A stretch of DNA of 64,000 nucleotides from Anadara kagoshimensis. Lineage: Eukaryota; Mollusca; Bivalvia; Arcoida; Arcidae. The DNA is taken from assembly GCA_021292105.1 (NCBI GenBank), contig CM037861.1, forward strand, positions 29,465,674 through 29,529,673. The letters run 5' to 3'. A program made the translations under genes and the position numbers. How positions within the stretch are numbered: position 1 is the stretch's first letter; the number at the start of each line of letters is the position of its first letter. This document shows positions 11,993 to 22,595 of the stretch, one piece after another. The notes beneath the pieces are model-generated. The model made no database searches and had not been told where the DNA came from. It saw only the letters and a program-made list of their open reading frames with translations.

Positions 11993-12700
11993 TAATCAAA
12001 ATCGCAAAAGCAAAGTAGAAACTGGCAAATTAAGTTCATTAAGTAAGACATGGATGGGTATCTATGCTTTTGTTTAAAAAGATGAATCAGGAAAATGATG
12101 TGCCAGGTGGTTTTCTTCTACTACTGTGCATAAAGGCTATTTTGAACATGGATATTTTTCGATTAAATATTGAATTCTAATTTTTTTGTTAAAATTTTAA
12201 TTATATTTCAGCACAGAAAAGAGAAACCTAAGTGGAAAAAAATATGTTTTGTTTTAAATTGGTCTATGTGAGTGTGTACATACCGTAAATTTTGCCATTC
12301 TTTCAAGAATATCAAAATGGTTAAGTACAAATACTCCCATTAGGTGCCTCATTATTTTTTGGTTATATGTAGGCCGACCAGGTGTGAATTTTTTTTAATC
12401 AATCACGTAGGTGAAAGGTAAATTTTTACCCAACATTCATTTGTAATTTGAGGCTCAAATGGTTAGCTGGAATACATATTTTCTGTCAAAAATGTGATTT
12501 TTTCTATATACAGACGTTAACCAAAACATGCAGCATTGACAAAAATATACTTTTTGGTTAGGTCTCTGAATAATGAATAAATATGCGCTGTTAATTTTTG
12601 CAAGCACTTCTTTATAAAACGTAAGTTTCAATATTCCATGTTCAAAATAGCCTTTATGCACAGTAAGTAGCTAGCTAATTAAGCTACGTTTGTATCAAAA
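11993..12700 (+). mobile_element. R1 copy split by a later insertion
   Basis: The left part (11993-12121) has AAGCAAAGTAGAAACTGG and later GTGCCAGGTGGTTTTC, comparable to the R1 middle. The right part (12664-12700) continues with AGTAGCTAGCTAATTAAGCT, comparable to R1 GTTTAGCTAGCTACAC. Between them sits the 540-bp element at 12124-12663. The R1 copy is well diverged, so it is older than the element inside it. Confidence 0.6.
12124..12663. mobile_element. Non-autonomous TA-flanked DNA transposon, 540 bp
   Basis: Ends are perfect inverted repeats of 31 bases counting the TA: TACTGTGCATAAAGGCTATT at 12122 continuing through TTGAACATGGA, and its reverse complement at 12635-12665. Removing the TA target duplication (12122-12123 and 12664-12665) leaves an element that starts CTGTGCATAAAGG. 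TA duplications with CTG-type ends point to the Tc1/mariner group. The interior is AT-rich and encodes no transposase that I can see; the 68-codon minus frame at 12455-12661 is not recognisable. Perfect terminal repeats suggest it is young. Confidence 0.85.
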
Positions 12701-12887
12701 GCCGAAAATGTAAATATTTGCCGTGAAAAACGGATTTATTTTAAAGTTTTTTCATTCAATTTTGTTATAGAATTCTAATTTATTTTGACCGTACATGTAG
12801 GATGAAAGGACATCTCATCTGTGATGTTGTATATTTCAGTCAAGAGGCATGGCATGCCAAGCCTCTGACCTTCGGAGTTGTAGTTTC

Positions 12888-13199
12888 CTATTTGGCATGG
12901 AAACACTTATAATGTATTCTTTCTTTGACTTTTAGCTTTAAATGTTCGTCGTCATGTTTGTATCTATTGTTGTATCTGAACATGTTACATTTTTTTATCA
13001 GCGGTAGCTCGGAAGAACAAATGTCCAATTGAAAATTGGCACCAGTTTTGTAATTAGTATATTTGATACTTTGGACGTACAACAAAGAATGAGAAGATGT
13101 AAAACAAAAAGTGCGATTATAAAACCGAATCTCAGAACCAAGGAAGCCACACCGTGTATTCTTAATTATTAAGTTGTATGTTACTAACGATATTTGCAA
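12888..13199 (-). other. Weak paralogous open frame, probably not a gene
   Basis: A 103-codon minus-strand frame. Its stretch SSELPLIKKCNMFRYNNRYK resembles SSELIQKCNVFRYNKRCK in the frame at 16066-16473, the same place in the second tandem block. A one-codon, in-frame difference lies between them. Outside this stretch the two frames do not stay in register, and I recognise no domain. Shared ancestry of the DNA is enough to explain the resemblance; an old exon remains possible. Confidence 0.2.
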
Positions 13200-13864
13200 A
13201 CCCCAATAACAATTCTACCTGCCAGCAGTCACCAATAACGAAGTCCAGAAATATCGACTAGAGGCATTCCACGTGAGAATCGCAATTTTTCATGCATGAC
13301 CACGGATGAAAACCGAGTGAATTAACTCCTTGAAAATTTAATGTATTTTCAGTTACATTACAGATTAATGGAAGATTCCCTTTTTACAAGACGCCAATGG
13401 CACCATTTCTTGTTCTTTAACGACAGTATCTTACGTTAATGTTTATTGCGATTCGGTCAATTTCAGTGAAATAACTTCACTCTTGAAACATTAATTATGA
13501 CTTAAGTGCCATTTGGTTTCAGCTCATCGTTCTTTTGCCATCTTTGTCATGGATCTCCATAAAGATGTACCTCTATGGGTAATAACCGCTTTAAATATCT
13601 TTAGTTGTACTTTTGTTTTATCCCGTACGATGCCAATGATTTTACTGTCCAAATTTTCCGTTTCACTGTTGCATAAACCCGTTATTTTTCAAGTGGATAG
13701 TCAGTCTCTAGTCAAGATAGAAATTCTCCTTTGACAACAGTCGATGCAACCAAGAATACCATACATTTTTTAAAAATGTAGGAGACAAGAGAAAAACATG
13801 GATAAAGAGAAAACTAGATATGTCCTTTTTCACTTTGGGTATAATGTTAAAAACAAAAACACGA

Positions 13865-14140
13865 AATCAATGTTAACAAAGTAAAATAAAAATGTGAAAA
13901 AACTTGGAAAATGCAGTTAGACAAATGAAATTTAGGAAGAAAGTGAGGCTGGGCTCTGCAGAGGGATTGGTAGCTACTCTCTAGCTAGCCACATCCGTCA
14001 TGTGTAAATTCAAAATTTAGAATGAATGAAATATGAAACTATGGGACATCAGACATCATGCATATTCGGAATAGTTCATAATATCATTAACAACAGTACT
14101 GTAATGCTAGTCATTTAACTTGTCGAGGGCCTTGATAAGT
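13865..14140 (+). mobile_element. R1, diverged copy inside tandem block 1
   Basis: AACAAAGTAAAATAAAAATG, GAAAGTGAGGCTGGG, CTCTAGCTAGCCACATCCGT and GGGACATCAGACATC follow the order of R1 (compare 37629-37925). It has the same position as the copy at 17025-17300. Confidence 0.65.
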
Positions 14141-14184
14141 GGAGATTTACAATATCATAAAAAATCAACAATTTATTTGTAAAC

Positions 14185-14455
14185 AGTTTAGATAAGACTG
14201 GACCGTTTTGTTTTTTTTTCTTGAAAGTATATGCGATTGCTAAAAAATTACGTATTTATGTTTCTTGGATATTGTATAAAAATAATATTTATGAAACGTT
14301 AACACACATACATCACGGTAGACAAGACTGAACCGTTGTTTTTCGTGAAAGAATATTTCATCGCTAAAAGGTTTGAAAAAAATACTTGTTTATGTTTCTT
14401 GGATATAATATAAAATTAATATTTATGAAACGATAACACACATACACCACGGTAA
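14185..14455. repeat. Tandem pair, about 130 bp unit
   Basis: Two units share AAGACTG(G/A)ACCGTT, GTTTCTTGGATAT, AATATTTATGAAACG and TAACACACATACA(T/C)CACGG. The counterpart pair lies at 17340-17610 in block 2. Confidence 0.75.
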
Positions 14456-14682
14456 TCTTTAAAGGAAGTAATGTCATTAATTTCTCTTAATTTGTCTTTT
14501 CTAAAACGGCAAATGTTTACCATAGACCCGATATCAATTGATGCTAGACGTGTGAATTTTCTATTTTTATCATAGTGGTAAATATGTTGCGTCTCACATA
14601 CACTTGCGATTAGACATTTTGCCGTATTGTTTCTGTGAGGATTGATCAGGGAAGTTGAATGTTTGTTTACAGCGATAATCAA
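14416..14682 (-). other. Unrecognised 88-codon open frame, doubtful
   Basis: The frame contains SVCETQHIYHYDKNRKFTRL and then IDIGSMVNICRFRKDKL, which faintly recalls NHL/beta-propeller blades of invertebrate TRIM-type proteins. I cannot confirm that by eye. The counterpart in block 2 (about 17583-17845) keeps the opening IIAVNKHSTSLINPH but then loses the frame. No upstream exon or promoter is evident. Best described as a chance or dead frame. Confidence 0.15.
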
Positions 14683-14809
14683 AATAAATACTCCTTTATA
14701 TGTTATTAAATGTATTTTTGACGACCGTTAATTAAATCCTTGAGCTTCTGGTAAAAATAAAGCATGACGTGATTATTATATTGCTGTTTGATTTATTTAT
14801 GGATAAATA

Positions 14810-14985
14810 CAGTACAGTCTCATCGAAAGACTAACACTAAACCAACAAATTGGTGTCGATTCGGTAGTTCAATCCCTTCCATTGCATTTTTGACACTGGC
14901 TACATTCATATCTCGGTCACTTGGCAGTCGAGTTTCAAACCCTTTTCGTTAGCTCAATGATAGACTTTCGACAGATCTGTACTGT
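14810..14985. mobile_element. MITE T, 176 bp
   Basis: Starts CAGTACAGTCTCATCGAAAG and ends with the inverted form (CTTTCGACAGATCTGTACTG). The interior has the family phrases AATTGGTGTCGATTCGGTAG and ATCTCGGTCACTTGGCAG. It is flanked by TA on the left. The counterpart in block 2 is at 17975-18147. Confidence 0.8.
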
Positions 14986-15637
14986 TTGTCTTTAAACAGG
15001 AAAATGTTATCTATTAGGTGTTATCATAAAATTGTCGGTGAAGGAAATATTTCTTATCGACATAAACATCAATCTGTTTTGAGAGTTAATGAATCAATTT
15101 AGAAAATTCTTGTGTAAGGTAAAAAATATAAAATAATAATTTAAAGCTGTCACAACTGATAAAATTTTGATTAAAAATTGACAACAGCAAGAAGGACCGT
15201 TGTGGAACGACGGTGTTTTGCTTATATCGAGGCGGTTAATACTATCCGGATCTTATCACTTATATGTCGATCATGCAGAAAAACGGATTTAAAGAATCAA
15301 AGCTTATTAAATATACTTTGCAATACATTGTATCACGAAATAAGTGATAGAAACAAAACCTAGAAGAGCCAAACATGTTGCAACTAATAAATAGTATAAT
15401 GAGCAAGTTTGGAGATTGGAAACTGCCATAAAACTGATTGCATGGTTCGATTCGTAGTTGTTTCGTCGTTGTTGTATTATTAAACTGATATTCTTCTATC
15501 ATCTCATCACACATTGTTTCTTTTATAATATCTTATTGATAGCATATCATAAATGTACACATTGTTCGTTCGTTTTTCATAATAACCTCAGTGAAACATC
15601 TACCAGCAGAGATACCACCTCAGTGGTTTAAATTACG

Positions 15638-15709
15638 TATTATACCAGTGTTTATTTTACAGCACTAGGCTGACATTTCGGAACACGTTCCCTCATCAGT
15701 AGTAGAAAT
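15638..15709 (-). repeat. Hammerhead-ribozyme repeat, near-complete core
   Basis: On the minus strand it reads ACTA, CTGATGA, a helix-forming stretch (GGAAC and GTTCC), GAA, then ATGTCAGC and CTAGTGCTG. The two conserved core boxes CTGATGA and GAA are intact. The base corresponding to U16.1 next to the cleavage site is C, so normal closing of helix III is lost and cleavage is unlikely or weak. The homology to 24576-24630 extends over about 70 bases, including the flank CACTGGTATAAT (minus strand). Confidence 0.6.
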
Positions 15710-15751
15710 TCTCCTCTTCACAACCGTCGATGCTGCTAAGAAATTGTAAAT

Positions 15752-15862
15752 TAGACATGGATTGGTATGTTTGTTTTTTGAACATGTGAACCAGAAAAGT
15801 GAGACCAGGTGTTTTGAGTGGTAAGTACACTTCCTAATTAACTAGCTACACAAGCAACGTAT
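15752..15862 (+). mobile_element. Rearranged R1 fragment
   Basis: A minus-strand R1 end (GACATGGATTGGTATGTTTG) is joined head-on to a plus-strand R1 middle (GTGAGACCAGGTGTT, then TTAACTAGCTACAC). Two R1 pieces in opposite orientation therefore lie side by side at the junction of the two 3.1-kb blocks. Confidence 0.5.
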
Positions 15863-16065
15863 ATATATAATAAATACATGAATAATTCTGCGATGAAAAG
15901 AAATTTTTAAAAAGTTTTTTATTTCTGTGATATTTCATTGAATTTGGTTACCGAATTATTATTCATTTTGTCCGTCCATGTAGTATAAGGACATCTCACT
16001 GTGATGCTATAAGTTGCAGTCAAGAGACATGGAATGTCGAGCCTCTGACCTCCGGAGTTATAGTT

Positions 16066-16473
16066 TCAAATTCTACATGGATACACTAATAATGAGTTGT
16101 TTTTCTGTGTGAAAAATTTTGGCTTTAAATGGCCGTCGCGATGTTTGCATCTCTTATTGTATCTGAACACGTTACATTTTTGTATTAGCTCGGAAGAATA
16201 AATCAGATTGGACAATGTAAAACTGAAACTTGACACCAGTTCTGTAATGAATATCTTGAATACTATGAACGTACAACAAAAATGAGAAAGATATTTAAAG
16301 AAAAAAGTGCGATTATGCAACTGAAGAATGTATGCGTCTCTCAGAACCGAGGAAGTGACGTATTCTTTATTAAGTTTTATGTTAATAACAATATTTGCAA
16401 AACCCAATAACAATTCTGCCTGCCAGCGGTCACCAATAAGAAAGTCCAGAAATATCTTCCAGAGGCATTCCAC
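16066..16473 (-). other. Weak paralogous open frame, probably not a gene
   Basis: A 135-codon minus-strand frame, partner of 12888-13199 through the stretch SSELIQKCNVFRYNKRCKHR. It starts MECLWKIFLDFLIGD; there is no recognisable domain and codon content follows the local AT bias. No gene is claimed. Confidence 0.2.
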
Positions 16474-17024
16474 GTGATAATGTTCTATCTTTTATGCATA
16501 ACCACAGACGAATACCGAATGTATTAACTCCTTGAAAAATTTCATGTATTTCCAGTTAAATTACTGATTAATGGAAGATCCTTTTTTAACAAGACGTCAA
16601 TGGCACCATTTCTTCTTCTTTAACGACAGTGTTTGACATTAATGTTTATTGCGGTTCAGTCAACTTTAGTGAAATAACTTCACTTTTGAAACATTAATTA
16701 CTACTTTAGTGCCGTTTAGTTTCAGCTCATCGGTCTTTTGCCATCTTTGTCATGGGTTGCCATAAAAATGTTGCTCTCTAGGCTATAACTGCTTTAATTA
16801 CCTTCAGTTGTACTCTTCCTTTTTATTCACGTACAGTGGCAATGGTTTTTTCTATCTCAATCTTAAGCTGTTTTATTTTTGCAGACATCTGTTAATTTGT
16901 AAATGGATAGCTAGTCAAGATAGAAAATTATCCTCTTGACACCGACGATACACCAAGAATACTCTACAGCTCAAGGAGACCAAAGAAACATGGATAAAAG
17001 GACAACTGGACAACAAACGAAATC

Positions 17025-17300
17025 ACTATCAAAAAAGTAAAATAAAAATGTGACAAAATTGGAAAAATGATGTTTAACACATGAAATTTCACCAGGGCAG
17101 TGAGGCTGGGTTCTACTAAGGGATATGTACCTACTTTTTCGCTAGCCACACCTGTCACGTGTAAATTCAAAATTGAGAATGAATGAAACATGGAACTATG
17201 GGACATCATGTATATCCGGGATAGCTGATGAAACATACATTATCAATTGACAATATTGTGATGACAGCCATAGAACTTATTGAAGGCTTTTGCAAGTAAG
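17025..17300 (+). mobile_element. R1, diverged copy inside tandem block 2
   Basis: Same position and order as 13865-14140: GTGAGGCTGGGTTCTAC, CGCTAGCCACACCTGTCACG, GAACTATGGGACATCATG. Confidence 0.65.
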
Positions 17301-17339
17301 GGTTTACAATATCCAAAAAAATCAAAACATTATTTGTAA

Positions 17340-17610
17340 GGAGTTTAGATAAGACTGAACCGGTTTATTCTTCTTGAAAGTATATGCGATTGCTAAAAAG
17401 ATTGCTTGTTATTTTTTCTTGGATATTGTATAAAATAGATATTATAAACTTTAACACACATACATCACGGTAGACAAGACTGAACAGTTGTTTTTCTTGA
17501 AAGTATATGTCATCGCTTAAAGGTTTGAAAAACATATTTGTTAATGTTTCTTAGATATTATATAAAATGATTTTTTTATGAAACGATAACAGACATCCAT
17601 CACGGTAATC
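17340..17610. repeat. Tandem pair, about 130 bp unit (block 2)
   Basis: Counterpart of 14185-14455. Both units contain AAGACTGAAC and ACACATACATCACGG or close forms. Confidence 0.7.
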
Positions 17611-17974
17611 TTTATATGCAGTACTATCCTTAATTACTCTTAATTTGTCTGTTCTTAGAATAATCGACAAATCTTTACCATAGACCCGATTTCAATCCAT
17701 GCCAGACAACTATTTCTTGTATTTTTATAATAGTAGTAAATATGTTGCGTGTCACATACACTTTCCAAACAATATACGATAATTTGCAGTATTGTTTTTG
17801 TGAGGGTTGATCAAGGAAGTTGAATGTTTGTTTACAGCGATAATTAAATTAAACGTCCCTTTATATGTTATTAAATGTATTTTTGACTGCCGTTAATGAA
17901 ATCTTAGAGCGTCTGATAAGAATAAAGAATGACGTGTTTAATATATTGCTGTTTGACTTATTTATGGATAAATA

Positions 17975-18147
17975 CAGTACAGACTCATCGAAAGTCAAAC
18001 ACTAAACCAACAAATTGGTGTCGAATCGGCAGGTAATTTTGGTTTTTTTATACCTATATTTCCAGAGCTTTTATCTCGGCCTCTTGGCAGGGGAGTTTCA
18101 AACCCTTTTCGTTAGCTCAATGGTAGACTTTCGACAGGTCTGTACTG
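17975..18147. mobile_element. MITE T, 173 bp
   Basis: Starts CAGTACAGACTCATCGAAAG, ends CTTTCGACAGGTCTGTACTG, and is preceded by TA. It is the paralogue of 14810-14985 by block duplication, not a separate insertion. Confidence 0.8.
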
Positions 18148-18422
18148 TTTGTCTTTAAACAGAAACAAAGTTATCTATCAGATGTTATCATAAAATTGTC
18201 GGTCAAGGAAATATTTCTAATCAAAACAAACATCTGTTTTAAGGTGTGTGATTGTATAAATCAATAAGTGAAATTTTGTGTGAGATAAAAAGTATAGAAG
18301 AATTATTTGAAAGATTGTAGTGGAAAAACGGTGTTTTTCTTATATATCGAGGCGGTCAGTACTATCCGGATCCTATCACTTAAGTGTCGGTCATGCAGAA
18401 AACGGAATTAAGCAATTGAAGT

Positions 18423-18708
18423 CAAAAACAAACATACTAATCCATGTCTGAATCACAATCAAGAAGCAAAGTAAAAACTTTGGAACTGAGAACGTGAACT
18501 TCCACCAGGTAAGCGAGGCCGGGTGTTCCGGAAGAGTAAGCACCTCCTGTTTAGCTAGCTACACCCGCCACATGTGTAATCAAAATTATGTGAAATCACA
18601 TAGCACTATGGAACGTCAAATATATCCAGGGCAATCCTGCAGAGACATCAAACATATCAACAATACTGTGATGACGGCCATATAACTTTTTACGGGTCTT
18701 GATAAGCC
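18423..18708 (+). mobile_element. R1 dispersed repeat, full-length reference copy
   Basis: Runs from AAAAACAAACATACTAATCC through CAATCAAGAAGCAAAGTAAA, CCACCAGGTAAGCGAGGCCG, CACCTCCTGTTTAGCTAGCT, GGAACGTCAAATATATCCAG and ATACTGTGATGACGGCCATA to GATAAGCC. No tRNA-like promoter boxes and no terminal inverted repeats are evident, so neither a tRNA-derived SINE nor a standard MITE is supported. A small Helitron-type element is possible: several copies begin A|TC and end near CTAA or CTAG. That is weak. Confidence 0.8.
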
Positions 18709-19039
18709 TAAGCATGCAATATCTCTGAAGATAATAACGTATACTTTGCAATAGATTGTAACACGACAAAAATGATAGAAATAAACACCTAGAAGACTCA
18801 AATTGCAACTAATAAACAGTATAATTCATATCATAATTTTGAGGTGGGAAACCGCCATATATTGGACAAAATAAAAGTCTTTTGATTGCATGGTTGGATT
18901 AATGGTTCTTGTGACTTTGTTGTATTGATACACTGATATGTTTCTATCAACTCATCATACTTTTTTTTCTTTTAAATTTTTTATTGATAGCATATTATAA
19001 ATGTACATATTGTTCGTTCGTTTTCAGTGTTATCAATTG

Positions 19040-19192
19040 AGAAATTACATTGTTTTGGGGTCATTTCATGCTAGTATGATTTCACGTGATCCGAGTACAA
19101 ATTACATGAAGAGCGTCTTTCCATGTTAAAATTGTACCTGAAACACCCGGTATTATACTAGCATGAAGTGACCCCAAAGCAATGTCATTTCT
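19040..19192. mobile_element. Palindromic MITE, about 153 bp
   Basis: Left arm AGAAATTACATTGTTTTGGG, GTCATTTCATGCTAGTAT; right arm ATACTAGCATGAAGTGACCC, CAAAGCAATGTCATTTCT. The arms pair for about 38 bases with few mismatches. The terminal sequence AGAAAT(T/A)ACATT and the sequence that follows the right end (TATATTAACAAT) recur at another palindrome (57836-57996) whose body is different. Confidence 0.75.
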
Positions 19193-19204
19193 TATATTAA
19201 CAAT

Positions 19205-19455
19205 TCATTTTATATCTAATCTGCTATGTGGACTAAAAACAATTACTGCACAATTTACTCCCTCCGTTGGTTTTAAGTGCATCGTGCTACCCGTCTGACT
19301 CATCTCAATGAAGGATGACGCTATCAATGAGTGGGATGAAAGGTGACCCCCGCCTACTTTCATTGATGAAAAATCATCAGTTAAAAAGGTCAGACAAATA
19401 TTTTCATGGACGTTTGAAACAGATTTACGATAATGTTGAGAAATAGCTTTCATAG
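19205..19455 (-). repeat. Dispersed repeat P, copy 1
   Basis: On the minus strand it matches 46135-46425: AGCTATTTCTCAACATTATC, GTCTGACCTTTTTAACTGA, GAAAGTAGGCGGGGGTCACC and CATCCCACTCATTGATAGCG. An 82-codon frame is open here (MKAISQHYRKSVSNVHEN...) but is not kept in copy 2, which argues for a repeat rather than an exon. It lies directly beside the palindrome at 19040-19192. Confidence 0.65.
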
Positions 19456-19646
19456 AGGGAAAATGTGTGCTATTGTAAAGTTTATATATGCAAGAAGTTA
19501 TGAAGCATTGATATTTTGTGAATTAATTAAGTACCCCGTCCAAAGTAGAGAGCCTTAAATCCAAAGGGCCAAATTGCAGTATGTTTTTGTTTTTTATTCG
19601 TTATATTACTTTAGCTGTTATATAATTTAAGTTATACAGGGTTTTA

Positions 19647-19730
19647 GCAGGTTACACGGCCCCATCTACCCCGTCATGCGGCTCAGGGTACATTCATTTT
19701 TGACGGGGTACATGGGCCCGTGTAACCTGC
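19647..19730. repeat. GC-rich hairpin, 30-bp arms
   Basis: Arms at 19647-19676 (GCAGGTTACACGGCCCCATC, TACCCCGTCA) and 19701-19730 pair at 28 of 30 positions around a 24-base loop. The hairpin is far more GC-rich than its surroundings. No target duplication is obvious. It could be a fold-back element or a structured RNA. Confidence 0.8.
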
Positions 19731-20865
19731 AAACGTTTTTGTCGCCCTTCAAAGCGGTAGTCGTTTGATATATTTAACTCTGTGTGACTTACGTACGTTG
19801 AAGGCATGTTTGTTTACCGTTACTATACGTCCACAATATACGAGTTACTTCCCTTTTACCACAAAACGTCGCGTGCGTTAATGTACCTCTGCAGATTTCC
19901 AAACATAGTTTTATGTACCCAGGCAAGTTAACAAATCGTTATGCGAGAAATTTCTTTTTGAAGGGTTGACAATTTATTATGTCGAGTTTTTGGTTGTATT
20001 GGTTTTTGCCAAGTATAAGTGATCCAATCAAACATTTTTTCTTCCTGTTATTCAGAAAGTACACATGTTCACAGCTTATAACGCCTATAGTCTGATAAAA
20101 CCATAACTGTGAGAAAGCTAAGAGCCTTCAAAATAACATTGTCCTCTAGGGTACCGACGAGTGTATGACAGAAAGACCATTTATTACATATAGAGTCTAT
20201 AAACATAGAGTCTGTACCATAAATCTTGATATCAGGAAGAGGTTTAATTAGAGAAAGCCATCATGTTTGACATGCGGCCAAGATTATATGTGGTTATGAC
20301 ACGGCTATATTTGTCTCAAACTGGTGATGTTTTAATTCCTGTTATCATCAGCCGTCTTCCATAAAATGACTGTAAATACAGCTTTACAAATGATATTAAA
20401 AATGTTTGATCTACGAGAACTAAATACATGATAAAAATCCGATATTAACAATTGCGGTTTAATTTGAGACGTCAATATGAACGGATAAGAGCGATAGTTT
20501 TGTACCGCCAAGTCAAGATTCCTCTACTTACATCGAAGCTGACGGTTCAGAAATGATTGAAGAAACCAAAGTGTTCAGTGAAGCTACCAGCCGTCAGAAG
20601 GCCATCTGATAAACTTTTTTATAGTAGGGTCTGAAGTGGAATTCTAAGCCAGGCGGCAAGATGCCATTTGAACCGTTAACAAACGCTTCAGATCACTTTG
20701 TCACCAAGACCCCCGGTCAATCAAAAACAAAAACATAGGTCAAGTCTGAAAAAGTTAATACAAATAAAAAAACTCGATAATCGGTACCTATTGTAGATGC
20801 AATACACTACATAACGTTGTAAAAACTTCAACCATTAGTAGGTAATAATAATAATAACGATTGTT
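19731..20865. other. Less AT-rich stretch, nothing recognised
   Basis: 19740-19960 has a more balanced base composition (GAGTTACTTCCCTTTTACC, AACGTCGCGTGCG) than its neighbours and could be a remnant of a promoter or 5' exon, but no coding frame or splice pattern could be followed. A weak trace of the R1 left end is near 20720. Confidence 0.3.
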
Positions 20866-21030
20866 GAAGCTAGCTAAACAGGAGGTGCTTTCTCTTCAAG
20901 GGTATCCGGTTTAACTTACATGTTTAAATTTCTCATGTTTAAATAACTTAAAATAACAGTTTAATTTTCAAATGTTTATCATTATTTTATTGCGATTTGA
21001 ACATAGAATGGTATGTATGGTGTTGATAAC
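20866..21030 (-). mobile_element. R1, diverged copy
   Basis: GAAGCTAGCTAAACAGGAGG, then GGGTATCCGGTTTAACTTAC, then GATTTGAACATAGAATGGTA follow R1 in the minus direction (compare 49500-49650). Confidence 0.6.
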
Positions 21031-21221
21031 ATTTATCATATTTTAATATTGAAGTTTGTTGACAAATTCATTGCTAGCTGAAACAAGAAACTCTACTTAC
21101 TAACATTTAACGGATGTTTGAAAACAACATGGAGATAAAACGTAGAACGCCTCTCCGATACACTGATATTATGTAATATCAGCAAATAGAATTAAACAGA
21201 CGCTTTTTATATATTTTTTTT

Positions 21222-21660
21222 AAATGTGAAACTTCTTTAAATTATAGGAAGAAATAAAATATATATTTATCAGATTTTGCAGGTTGATAAGTTTAATCTG
21301 AGTCAAATCAATTATTTTTTATTTTGTGCAAAGAACATTTTCCAATTAAGTTAATAGTTAGTGAATTAAAATATTCTAAAATAGTTTAATTTACATGCTG
21401 CATATGACTTGAGTAACATTGTTTGCTAATGAACTAAAAAAAAAGAAAAGCCTTTAAATTATTGGAAGAAATTAAATATATGTTTATCAGATTTTCCAGG
21501 TAGATAATTTTAATCATAGCCAAATCAATTATTTTGTGCAAAGAACATTTTCCAATTAAGTTACCAGTAACATGAGTAAGTTAACGAAATATTTAAAATA
21601 AAAATACTTTCAATAACACGTTGCATATAACTTGAGTAACGTTATTTGCTAATGAATATA
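21222..21660. repeat. Tandem duplication, two units of about 215 bp
   Basis: Both units contain TTAAATTAT(A/T)GGAAGAAAT, TTTATCAGATTTT(G/C)CAGGT, TGCAAAGAACATTTTCCAAT and CTTGAGTAAC(A/G)TT. Units are about 21225-21437 and 21442-21655. Confidence 0.8.
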
Positions 21661-22586
21661 CACATCGAATTTACATCGAGTCTATATAACTAATGAATTT
21701 GATTAGACTTTATGCGTTCTTTAAAGTATTTTACCAGTTCAACTTTAAACGCTAATGTCTGCAATAAAAATGACGCAATTTTTAGCGACAAATAAATCTT
21801 CTCCAAATTGCATACGAATGCAAGTATTCGTTTGACAATAATGTTCTTAATATAATTTATAGCATTTGGTTTGGTTCAAATTATTTAAATTGTTAACTGG
21901 AATGGTTGCATTAAGCCGTCTTGGGGTTGAATGCTTTTTCCTTAAATATGTTTCCACCACAACCCTGAATTGCAATGGAACTACTTACTAGCGAGTTACT
22001 TTTTAGAGTTAATACGGTAAAATGCATTATCTTAATGTTGTTAGATATTTTACTAATGCAGTCTTCAGCAACCACTCGAACTGCAAAACTACATACGATT
22101 ACAAAATATTTAGCCTCACTAAATAGATTTAACTTAATATTCGCATTATTTCATTCTATACGCAAACGATTGCATAAACAAAATTTCTCCTAAAAGCAAA
22201 GTTAAAGCATTATGGTGCATTTTAAATTCTTAATGCAAGTATCAATTTTACAAAACTTCGGATAAACTTTGCTAATATTTGATAGAAACACCGGAGGCCC
22301 TGTCCATAAATTAACGAACTAGTATGGAATTTAAAATATTATAATTTACATGTAAACGAAAATGGTTGCACTTCATCTGATGCTGCCTTAGGCAACGATT
22401 GTTTTGGCGATGTAACAAATGGATGCAAAACTCCAAGAAGCCATTCACAAAACTTTACTTTCCTATATAGAATTAAATAGACATTCTTCACTCTTGTATT
22501 AACGAACTCGTATGGTACGGTGTTTTATGTATATGTATATTCGAGTAAAAAGGAAATCAGCTACAGTACATTCATGCATACATATC
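21661..22586. other. AT-rich stretch with a spaced direct repeat
   Basis: ATTAACGAACT(A/C)GTATGG occurs at 22309-22326 and 22498-22515. It is too long for most target duplications, so its cause is unknown. A 72-codon plus-strand frame at 21975-22193 shows no known motif. Nothing else is recognised. Confidence 0.4.
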
Positions 22587-22595
22587 CTCTTCGTG

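Larger units (their letters stand above)
12700..15560. repeat. Tandem block, copy 1 (about 3.1 kb period)
   Basis: It is collinear with 15870-19030. Shared anchors: AGCCTCTGACCT(T/C)CGGAGTT near 12858 and 16038, CATCTTTGTCATGG near 13540 and 16745, the R1-like stretch, a 130-bp tandem pair, MITE T, and ATCGAGGCGGTTAATACTAT near 15227 (CGAGGCGGTCAGTACTATCC near 18348). The block carries the same nested repeats at the same places in both copies, so those insertions came before the duplication. Confidence 0.85.
15870..19030. repeat. Tandem block, copy 2 (about 3.1 kb period)
   Basis: Partner of 12700-15560. It additionally carries a full R1 copy at 18423-18708 that block 1 lacks, an insertion later than the duplication. 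Confidence 0.85.

Noticed and set aside
18423-18708. R1 as a tRNA-derived SINE
   Set aside because: No A or B box could be found, and there is no tail repeat; left unclassified.
19740-19960. Promoter and first exon of a host gene
   Set aside because: Composition is suggestive, but no coding frame, splice pattern or downstream exons could be followed.
21975-22193. 72-codon plus-strand frame
   Set aside because: No recognisable motif, no paralogue for comparison, and typical AT-driven composition.
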